64,000 nt of DNA from Pipra filicauda (lineage: Eukaryota; Chordata; Aves; Passeriformes; Pipridae). A program made the translations under genes and the position numbers. Shown here one piece after another: positions 50,001-62,000 of this stretch (positions are counted from its first letter, which is position 1; each line of letters opens with the position of its first letter). The notes under the pieces were generated by a model. That model was given only the letters and a program-made list of their open reading frames with translations, made no database searches and was not told the DNA's origin. Location of the stretch: positions 777,501 through 841,500 of the forward strand of contig NW_024104520.1 in NCBI RefSeq assembly GCF_003945595.2, read 5' to 3'.

Positions 50001-53000
50001 AATTTATTCCCTACTAGTCTATCTAGTCCACTGCTAAGCTTGTGCAAAGTCCACCTCTCTTCTCTATACTGAGGGCCTGGGGTTGAAACAACATTTTATT
50101 ATTAAGCAGCCTAAACAATTTTAGTTTGCTGTATCTGAAGCTGTACTGTAATATTCTTATTTGTGAAGTCATCTGAGAAGATGACATAGTTATAACTCAA
50201 AATAAATCAGACTCATCATTCCAATATTGATTTAAAAAAAATAAAAAAAAAAAAGTGGTCAAAATAAAGCCAAGCTCCATGAATTCAAACTGAAAATAAA
50301 GCTGCAGACACGACACTTGTTTTTATCAGTAGGACACATACACACAGTTCAAAGAAAGAATCCACAAGCCATTTTTCAAAGTACAGGCTAATCCGTCCAA
50401 CTTCCTATACCAGTTCAAAGCTCCTCTTTTTTAGGACAGCTGCTTATCAGAGACAATTACAAACTAAAACGCCTATTCTGACCACCAGCGGGGCAGCAGA
50501 GGGCAGTATTAGGCACAGGCCAACAGGCAGGGTATGGGAACTGTGTAGAAAATAAAGAACCAGTAAAGATCTATTAAAAATTTACTATATTCTGACAGAG
50601 GGTACAGAAACTTGTTTGAGATTAACCTCAAGTACTTATTTCAGTGTCTCATCTGCTAGAAGTGTTGTAGGTTCTCCTTACAAAACATTGAAATCAATTC
50701 AATACACTTTTAAACAAACAAGGCATGGAGCCAATTAAGAACTTTTTTTGATATTGCTGTCACAATCAAAAGCATGGCAAATGACACTGATCTTTGCTTT
50801 TGGGTGAGCAATCAAAAAAGATTCAACCAAACAGAAATGCTAACCTATACAGTGAAATGCACCATGATCTGTTTGTGAAACAATCAAAATACTACATTCT
50901 AAATGAGACTATTTTTCAAACAGAACCATCTACCAAAAGCAAACTCCTGTATCACAGTAATCAACAATACTAATTGGCACGCATTTGTCTCACAAATTCA
51001 GGTTGTAATCAGCAGCACAAATATGAGTCACCAAAAAGTCACATTCTGGTTTATTACTAGTAGTAAATCTAAACTGCATAAAAAACAGGCACTATCCATA
51101 CCATGTCCTGTCTCTCCTGCATAGCTAGTTCTTCAGAAATTATTTGCCTGAGAGAAACTTTCTGAATCTGAGCATTCCAGTGATCCATAAAAGGAAAAAC
51201 GTCTGATGTTGCTGGTTTTTTCATCTGTATGTCATTAGATGTGCCTGAAGCCCAGCTCATTTTTTTCTTCTGTATTTTACTGTCTGCATTCTGAGATAGC
51301 AGCATTTCTGAGTCATCTGTATCTATTTGCTGAATCAGAGTAGGACCTTCAAAAGCAATAAAAATGAGGTGACAAATAAAATACTTATTAGCTTATATAC
51401 AAGCAATGCCAAAATAATTAAGACAAGTTTTTTAACCTAGACAGTTTGAGTTTTGTTAAAGAAGATTATTAATGCTAAAACATAAACCAACACATTGTTT
51501 TTACCTTCCTCACTTCCATTTTACAAAGTCTGATCATCTTTATCTACTTGGTGAAACAAAAGCAAAACAATCATACTTCCTCACCAAATTTTCAAGTGTT
51601 AAGACGTATCTTACAGCTGTAAACTACCTTGTAGATAACTTAAGTGTGTGTGTGGAGTTGTTTGCTTTTATAAGAGAATCTGGTTTTACACTTCTACGAG
51701 TTAATGGCAACAGCTGAATGAAAACTGGGTTGCCAGAGATGTTAACACTTTTTGAACAAGGCATCCACCTTCCTGCTACAATCATCTTTGACAAGAACAA
51801 ACATGTGAATGTTGCATTTATGACCTCCCTCCCTCATCTGCAGAAATCTTACTCTGCTAGTAATTCTCTGACCACATCTTTTCTTGTCACAGATATTACA
51901 GAAGTCACCAAACAGCTGTCTGGTTCAGCCAGAGATTCTTTTTAAGTTGTCTGAATTACACAAAATGATAGGCTCTTTGCTTGCATCTACCTGGTATTAC
52001 TGATTCTGCTTATAATTAACCTCTCTCCCCTCCCCCACACCTCCACAAGAGAAAGGTAAATGGATCCAAGGGCAATAAAGTTTAGCTTAATAAATGAATC
52101 CATCATTTTTCAGACAGAATATTTGCAACCTTACTTAAGTTTCAAAGAATTAAATCTTTTTATAATGAGACCTAAGTATTTTTACAATTAAGAAAAATAT
52201 ACAACATACCTTCTGCAGACAACTTACATGATTCATCTCTCCTCTGACGCTTCTAAATAAAAATAGTAAAGTCATTAGAGTTATAAGTTATAGATTTCCC
52301 AGCAAAACTTCAAGTAAACTTTTAAGTTTCTAAGTTAGCCAGCTACAGAATAAGATCTCACAGTATTTCCCAAAGATTCAATATTTTAAAAGAAGTATAT
52401 TTAAGAAAAGTAATTATGAAGTGGAATTTATAAGCTAGAACTATCTTTCTGAAAATACAGACTAGAGGAATATGCCCCACTGCTAAGACTTCATAACCTT
52501 AATTAAATAAACCAAACAAAAATTTTACCCCAAAACACTCAAAGTTTCATATAGCTATGAAGGAACACAGGTTGGAGAACTCATCTCAATTAATGCACAT
52601 GGAGATGTTCTGTATACAGAATAATTAATAAAAGAATTCTTTTTACATGTCAAAAAAACAGTAATAAGTTTTGGCCAGTGGAATTTTCGACCAATTTGGA
52701 ATGAAATTGTGCACTATCATCCTTCTTTTTTAAGAATCTCAGTTTCACGATGAGGCACTCGTGACATACCTTAAACTTTCAACAGCGTTGATTGTTATGA
52801 CATACTGATATACTCCACATATTTTAAATTACTATTATATTTTATCATTGTCCTTACACATTTAGACCAAGAAATATGGAGATGAATGGTCTGATAAAGC
52901 ACAAGTGTGCCATACCACATCACAAGCAAGAAATCTACTAACCAGAATAGATTCTTTCCATTTTTCATGAATCACTTTTGCCAAATTTAGATCAATGTGA

Positions 53001-56000
53001 ACCACACAATCCTCAACAGTCAGTGATCCTTGTGGAACAAAGAAAATACATTCATTAAAGCATTCTACAAAACTTAGCAATTAAAGTACAATAGTCAGGA
53101 CTTATAAGTTCTGGTTCTGGAGATTCTGCATAAACTGTCAGGCTTGAATAAAACCTGCAACTGCCAAGTTCAACAACAACAAAAAAGCATTCCACAGAAA
53201 TAGTTATCTGGTGTTCAAAAGCTCAGAAAGGGTAGGAAAAAAGCAAGTTAACTTTAATTGTATATTGTTGAAATGTGACTACCTGAACAATGGTGTTTTC
53301 TCCTTTTTTCCATTTTTCTAGCAAAACCTTCTTTTACAAAGCTATTGTTAATTTACAACAGTTTCATTCCTGAAACTGTGACTCCCCCTATTCCACTGCA
53401 ATCCACATGGCAACTGCTCTTCTGTGCCACAACATACCCACCACAGCCCAACATCAGTCACATCCCTTCTTTCAAACACACAAACTCAGAGAGTCAAATT
53501 CCAAATATCACCTCTAACTCTAAAGAAAATGGCAGGAATCGTCATGGTATCAAAATGATACATCTTTTCCCTAAAAGATCTTTCTGATACTGTTTCTCAT
53601 CCTTTCAAAACTAAAAAAGCAAGAAGTACATATGTGTCAAATAAAAATGCAGGGCATATTTCAGACGCAATAGAACACTTTTCTGCTATAGGAAACAAAC
53701 TTTTTCTTTTGATGAGGTAGGCATGGAAGGCAAAGAGGCCAGCAGTCAAACCCACCAATAAATCAGGTATCTGGGGTATCACATCAAGTAATCTTCAGGA
53801 TAAAAGAGGAAAAAAAAAAAAGAAATAAAAAGGGGGGGAAAGAGAGAGAAAACCACCAAGCTGTATATTCCTTCTATTTTCTTCTCTTCCTTTTTCAATC
53901 AGTCCGTAACTTTTGAGATGCTTGTTCAAGCTGCTTGTGGTTTCCTTAATCATAATCTCCCAGCAACAGACTAGTCTGTTTTCATCTTTTAAGTACAGCC
54001 ACACTTCATCTTCTCTCTAAACCATTTATCTTCTCCTTCCCCAACTTTACTGATGTCTAAAGCTTTCTTTTTTCTTTTTTTCCTAATCAGCCACAATTTG
54101 CATATTCCTCATCATCTTAATATCTCTTCAGTTTGAATATAAGCTCAAAGGCCTGTTGTTCAAAATGCAAATAAGTCCAAGTATTTTCTTAATATTTTAA
54201 AGTATGTACATGTACAAAATACAAAGGCAAACGGAAGCATTACTGCATTTATATTTTATGCCATGCTTAATTCAGTTCCATTTTTGGATTAACAATAGCA
54301 AACAGTATCATGAGGAATTATGCAAATCTAATCCCTAAAACTGAAGCATGAAGGAAAAAAAGCACAGGCAAATAAATAAAGGTTTTCTTACCTAAACCAA
54401 GGTTTTTTCATAAAAACACAGATATAATTGTGCCCGTACCTGCATCAATGCCAACAGGCCCAAATATCTCTTTCAGCTGGAGTGCCAGTTCAGGAGGTAA
54501 TGTTAGTTCTAGGCAATCTATACTGAAAGCTGCATGTGATGCTGGTACAGGGCTTTGTCTCTCGGCTTTAGCTGCAGACCAGCTTGGACTTTCAACTTCT
54601 TCTTTACCACATATCTCCTCAGAACTTTCCCAGGTTTCTTTATCCACCTCCATTTCTTTATCGCTCCTAGAACTGACCAGAAGCACATGACCCATTTCCA
54701 GTAAAGAAGCAGTCACTTTGGAATTCTCTGCATTGCCTTCTGAAGGATTAATGTCACTTTCATTATTTAATCCACATTTCAAATTGGTAGAAGTTGTGTT
54801 AGGACCATGAGGCAAAGTCACGGGTGTACAGAAGGCTGCATCAAGTTGTAAAAGTGATGGCTTATTTACAGTTTCTTCAACAAGACTCTCAGACTCCACA
54901 GACTGCTTTCCTGAAATGGACAGCTCAGTGACACCTGCTGCTGAGCTGTTTGTGTCGGTTCTAGGGGCTGCATCCATGGAATTTTTCAGTTCCTCTGTAT
55001 CATTCAGTGAGGTAGCAGTGAATGAGTCAGGTACATCAGCATCTGTCACAGCTGCCTTGGCAGCCCTACTTTCTGCAATGCTGAGTGATGAGTTCTTACC
55101 TTCTGAAGCCTCAGGGATGCCACCAGCCCCAATTCCTTTCGCTGTTTGTTCGCCATCTTTGAGATTCTCATCACAGTTTGTACTTGCCTTGAAATCAAGG
55201 TCTGCAACAACTGGCTCAGCTTCTCTTACCTGAAAGCATTCAGTATCAACAGCTTTGCATAACTTTTCTTCAGAGTCTAACAGCAAACCCGTGGCCCAGT
55301 CTATGTCTTTGTTACATCTTTCATAGAGATCTTTCAGAGCTTCAAATGAAACAGACTCAAAGAGCTTACACAGTGTATCCAGCTTTTCAGAGTCATCAAT
55401 ACTGGTAAGTTCACTTTCTTCTACAAATGTACTTTTATCATAAGTAACTCGATATGGTATTTTTTCCTGAGAATCTGAGGCATTATCAATGTGTTTGGGT
55501 TTGAAGCCATCTAGTCTGCCATGCAATACTTTGGTAGTGTCAGGAAAAAGCATTTTCTTTTCTAATCTCCACAGGAGAGCAAAGTCCTGTGATTCCGTCT
55601 GTGAATGGCTACTTTTTTGTCTACATAAGTACGTGTCCTGTTTCTCTTCTGTAGTGTTAAGGTTAGACAAGTGGTCCTCTTCTTTGGGATGGGGCAAACT
55701 GTTGTTTGTAAAAGTGAGGGCTAATCTGTGATGTTTCTTTGTTCTCTTATTTTGCTGGCTTTTTTCCTCACCTCCTGTTTCACTGGCTACTATTTCATCT
55801 TGGTGCATAGGAAAACTCTTTATATCTGGTTGCTCTGCAGTGCTCACAGGTGTCCCACAAAGCACATCTACAGTCTCAAGAGCATTTATGTCAATGTCAC
55901 CTTCAGGATTTCTACCTTCATCAGACTGATTTGTCGCTTTCATTCTCCTTGACCTTTGTTGTCTCTGTTCTAATGAGACTGAGATAGGCCAATGTCCTAC

Positions 56001-59000
56001 CATTTGCAATTCCAGTGTAACTTTATCTGAACTAATAGAGGAGTAGCTAGAGGCTAGATTTTCTTTCTCATGTCCTCTCTCAACAGTGTATGTCTCAGGC
56101 AGGCCCACTTGCTCTTTACCAATCTCAGGATGCTGCTGACGCGGAGTTTCACTTTCCTTATCACTCTTCAGAGAAGATTTTTCTAGTCTCCTAGATCTTT
56201 TGACTCTCTGTCCCATTGTTTGTTCTACAGGCCAGTCACCCAGGAAGTTTAGTAGTTCAGGTTTCCCTGACGTGTCAAAAGCTGAACTGCTTGGTTCCAC
56301 TGTGTTACTAGTTTGTGTTGATTTTGGTTCCATACATATGGAACCCGACTGCTGAACTGCAGTTTGAACATTGACAGCGTTGTTATCACTGTGTTCCTCA
56401 GCTCCTCCTGTATGCAAACTCGCAGTCTCTTCAGCTGTGATCACATCAACATCATCTATTTCTGTTTCAGCATTTTTTTCTACTTTTTCTCCCTTTTCTT
56501 CTTTCTTCTCCAAGGGCAGCTCTTTTTCGATGCACTCTGATAAACAGACATCCAAGTCATCTTGAACAGCACTGTTCTCAGAATTGTGTTCCACTGAGTT
56601 ATTTTTCATTTCTTTTTCCTCTTGCTGAAAACGTTCAGGATCACAGCTGCTTTCTAATATTAGAGAATTACGGGGAGAAGTTTTATCAACTTCAGCTAAT
56701 TCAAGAGGCTCCACATCAAAAGCAAAAGGTGGTTCTTCCTTTGCATCAGAATGTGCCTCTGTCTTTCTGAAACACAAACTGGAATAAAAGATAAACTCAT
56801 TTCAAACCTTCTTAAAGCATTTGTCTACTTTAACTCCAGTTAGAACTAGAGTGAGAGTTTAACTCTAGTTAGACCTCTAGTGAGAGGAAAACAAATTTAT
56901 GACAATTTAGCCCTAACTTCAACGCTCCTCTACAAAAAAGAAGGAGCTAAGGAAAGACCAGCTTTCCTTGGTAAGTATCCCCTTCTTACTACAGAACAGG
57001 ACTAAGAACACTTTCTCAGGAGTCAATTTTCCCCCATTCCCAGCATTCAGTTATGTACTGAAACACTCTGCTGCCAGACATTTCCTCATTCAGACAGCAA
57101 ATCTGGTAAATGTGGCAAATCTTTTATTTAATGACTGTTCTCTCCTGATGCCTTAATGCTAAATAAAATCTAGAACTAGGAGAGCATGTGCCATTTCTTG
57201 TCAAACCATTCTTCACAGTCAACTACATTCCATTAATTATCAGTGCCAATTTCATTTCAAATATGTTAAGCATGCAAAACCCAAATGAAATAATAACTAC
57301 TGGGTTAATAATAAATCTGGGTTCCTCTGCATTATGATACACAGCATCATTCAGATTAGCCACTACAAAACAGTCATGTATACAACCAACATAAGTCCAG
57401 GCAAGGACTGCTCTTCAATTAAGTATATTGAAGAGCAAATAGGTAACTCTGCATGAAGAATCCACCTTCTACCACAAAGATAACATCAACACTAACATAC
57501 AGATCTAGAAACAGTAATTTGCTCCTATTTGGGACTACATTCATCTAAAAAGCATTTTATAGATTTTAAGTGCTTCATATCTACAACATACATCCGAACA
57601 GCATATTTCTATGATAAGAGAAAGTCATTCAAAATTGAAAAGTAACACACAGCCATAATGGGAGGATTTCAAAAAGCACTGGAAAGTGACTAGATCCCTT
57701 GACTGCTCATTTCTAGAAATCCAGAAATTCTTAAAAATTAGGAAAACTATGTAGGGGGGTTTTTTTTTGTTATTTAACTCTCTTTTTTAATGCATTTACT
57801 GTTCAACAGTATTATTCAGGTTCTGTTGCTAAGAAGTCTGACTTTTTAGCTTTTTATTTGAGGCTACAAAGCTAGTGAAAGAATCTAACCTATGGCTTTC
57901 CTCCTGAGAAGGATCTTCACTCCAACCAGCAGCTTCTGATTTGTCTGGAACTGAAGAATCCAATATTGATCTAACAGTAAGGCAGCGTTCATATCGTTCC
58001 AACATTCTTTTGATCTTTTCTTTAGATACACCATGAATGTTTCGCCTATGAATTAAAAAAAAAAGAAACATTTCAGATTTGTGTATTAGAATGACAGAAG
58101 AGAAAAAGTAAATAATAATTTCATAAATTTACAGCAAGATTAATCAAAGAATTCATGGGGCCAGAGGAAAAGCTGTGAAACAGCAATTCTTTCTGTATCA
58201 GTGCATTAAGGCATTCCAAACAGGGCATCTCAGACAAACTGCTGTTCCACTTGACTTCTCCACCCCACTTGGTGTCCCTGTACTGCAGTGGGATATTTTG
58301 CATATTACTAAAATCTAGAACTTTGTCCATAATGCATCATCTTCAAATAAGTTTCAGAAACACGCCATATCAGATCCTGACAGTGATGCAGGATACCAAA
58401 CTAGATATGGAAGACTTCTGAATTCAGTCTTCTTTCTCTGGTTTTGCTAAACTAAGAACTTGAGCCTTCAGGAAAACCTATTCACCTATTATTTTGGACA
58501 CGAGTTGCCTTGAAATTTTCACTAACTCTGTTAAACACCAACTGGCACTGTGTTCTGCAGCATTTCCACCTAGAACAAGTGAATCCTGCCAAGGATGGCA
58601 AAACAGAAACTGAAGATACAGGAGAAAAGGTTTAAGAGCTATTTTAACAAAGAAACTAATCTTCCTTACCTCACTTAAAAAGCGGCCAATCTTGAGCTAA
58701 GTATGCAAATTCAGATGACAACAGACATTATGAAATCACAAAATAACTTATGTTGAAAGGGATATCTGGAGGCCACATAATTCAGTCTCCTACTCAGAAG
58801 ACATACAGCTAGATCAGCTTGCCCAGAGCTTTCTAATGTCCAATTTTGATATCCCAAATGACAAAGTCTACAAACTCTCTGGGCAAACTCTTTCAGTACA
58901 TAACCAACTTCAAAGCAAGTTTTGGGTTATTTTTCTTTCATGTAATCAAAATTCCTGAAGTTTCAACTTGCTGATGTTTGTTTTGCCCTATCCCTGCAGA

Positions 59001-62000
59001 GTTCGTCTTCTCTATAACCTCTCAAAAGGTAGCAGAAAACAATGTAATCCTTCCTTAATGTTCTCTTCTTAAAGCTGAATAAACTACCCTTGCTCAGTTC
59101 AGTACCATCTTCAAATTTTCTATGAGTGCACTCTGTCCCAGAATCCAAGTCATTAAAAGGACATTAAATAGTTGCAGTCCTAGTATTCATCATAGGGGGA
59201 CATCAGCCTTCACTCCAGACTTTGGACACTGATCATACCATTTAAACCTGGCATCCAGCCAATTTTATACTTATTATTCACTTACATAGGGATTATGTCT
59301 TGCTTATTTTGGCTCTAGGTAACAGAAGGTGCTGCTAAAGAAGAGGTAAGCAACAGTGGTGATGCACAGGGGTTTGCCCCTCTCAGGCCATGAGGTGCTG
59401 ATTGCCCTAAACTCAGTGACAGCAGAAACCTTTCAATTAAGGCAACAGACCAGCTGGATGCAAAAACAGCCCCAACTGGACATCATTTTTCCAATCTCAG
59501 GAACCCAAAGGAAAAGTCACTGTACTTTAAACGCAAAGAACTTGGAATAATGAAAACATCCCATAATAGCTATTGCTAACAGTATCTTTTGTATGTAATT
59601 AAACTAAGGTGACAAAAAAATCTTTTCATACATAGAAAATCCCATAAAAGTTAATATTGTAGAAAAAGAATGTTAAAAAGCTACTTATTATCACCAAAAT
59701 CTGGACTGGTATCTTGCTACTTCATTAGCCACTGTGTTAAGAGATACCTTTTTAAAAATCATAGTTTATAGACTGTAAAAGATATACTGTCTAATGTGGT
59801 ATTTTCCTTTAAAGTCTTACCTTTCAAGTTCTTTTGGTTTAAACTTCCACCAAGTGTCTGGTTCTCGGAACATTACTTCGTATTTGAACTGCTGAGCCTG
59901 AATAAAACAGATATAAAAAAGAACAAGCCACATCACCCATTTCTTATTGCTATGACAAAGCACATGATATGCATAGTCTGCTTTTTCAAAGCTGTTTTTT
60001 GTATTTTTTGATACCTGTTAAATACTTGGAATAACACTTCCATTCAGTGTTTCACTTATGTTTATGTAAATGGAGATTTTTAAAAACATGTATATGCATC
60101 TCTTACTGTAAAATTAAATGTGTGCCATGAATTGCCTCCTCTGAGACAAGACTGCAGAACATCTCCTCTTTCCAGATACAGCATGCATATGTCTATGCAG
60201 CCTCTCCAAGACAGAGAAAAGCTCTCTGCTTACATTCAGAGCTGACCAGATCCAAACCAGCTCCAAAACAAGCAATTCAGTTACATTAACACAGCTATTG
60301 TGGATGACCTTCCTGCCATATGGGAAACTTGAGTGAGCTGCAAGTAAATGGTTCCTATATGATCTATTCTCACCATGACAGAAAAGGAGCCTAAGTCTAA
60401 TCAGGAGAAACACTGTGAGTAGTACTGTGCTGTTTCTCCCCATTCCTGTTTTCAGAAAAAATTCTTGTCATCTTACCAAAGAACTTTTGTTGCACCTTCA
60501 TTTCAATATACAGCAAAATCAAGGACATAATTTATGAAAGAACTGCTAATCTGACAATTGTTAATAAATGCAAAGAAACATTTTATTAATAAAAACTACC
60601 TGTGTTAAGTCCCACTGTTCACTAATCCCTTACCACACGCACCATATGTAGAGTATCTGCTTAAAAGCTATCAATTCTATGTACTACACTCTCTGATGTC
60701 TTTCTATATCATATAAAGAGAAATCACAGATCTACTTCCCAATATTTCTTCCAATATATTATTTCTGTTAATCACAACCAATTTCATAAAATAATGTAGT
60801 TCTATAAATACCAACCAAAACACTGAATGCCCAACAGCAAAATAAGAGCTAGAGTCTGAAAGTGCTGATGCCCATTTAGAAACTATTAAATGAAAAGGTG
60901 AGAAGGTCATAAAACTGGAGTATGAGAAACCTATAACAGAAGTTCACCAAGTTATTTAAATAATTAAATATAACTTTGGAACTTAAATGTAGATTGCATT
61001 AACTTAATAAACTAAAGCAGGTCATTTTCAGTCACTAAATAAAAGCACCACACTCCTACCATAAAATAGTGCAGGTGCATTATTTTGATTACATGGCTTC
61101 AGTAAAAAACATTAAGTAAATCTGCATAGCTTCAAGCAAGCTAGCAACATCTGATAACTCTAGACTTCCAACTGGTCAGCTGGTATCTTCTCTATGTCAT
61201 ATTTAAGGTGAAATGGAGACTGAGTCTTCAAGTTTCACAGAGCATCAAATATCATTCTTACTGATTAATGTTGATTATCTTTTAAAGTAGATTCTAATGT
61301 TACTAATCATATGAAAGAGGAAAAAAATTTATTTATTTTTGGCCTCAAGTACAAAGCACTTGGCTTTGCCTCTTGGAAGCCCGGTCAGGTCAATACTTGA
61401 ATATGCACAGAATATGACACTGGGTAATATGATTCCATGTAACACATTTTTTACTCCAAACTTCATTGTGGAATAACACCTACACTGAGAAAGACAATCC
61501 CCTATTAAAACAATGTTGCTGCTGTCCTGGTCAACAATCTCTTTTCACATTGGTCAAAGTGTAATACTAACCAAAGTAACATAAGGTTTCATCTCCCATG
61601 CTTGTATGTTTGTGTTGTCTATTATTATAGGAGTGATTCCCATTTCAAATGCTTCTTTGGCTGAAAAATACACGTACAAAAGAATGTGATACAGTTAATT
61701 TCATTATAATAGGGTGAACACATAACATTTATACTAATTCTCTAAATTTGTTTTATTTTAAAGTAGATAATCCACAATGATTAACCACTGTGTGAAAAAC
61801 TGTTGCCACAGACCCTCTCTTTCAGAAATCCCCCCTCACACATAAAGCTACTGAGATATGGCATTATTCTTTTGAATTAAGGTAGGTATGATAATCAAGG
61901 AATGAAAATGCAGATGTAAAATGCACCAAGATGACTAATCAATCAGTAAATTAAACTAAAAAAAACTACATGATCACCTTAAAGTGGACTTCATTGTTGC

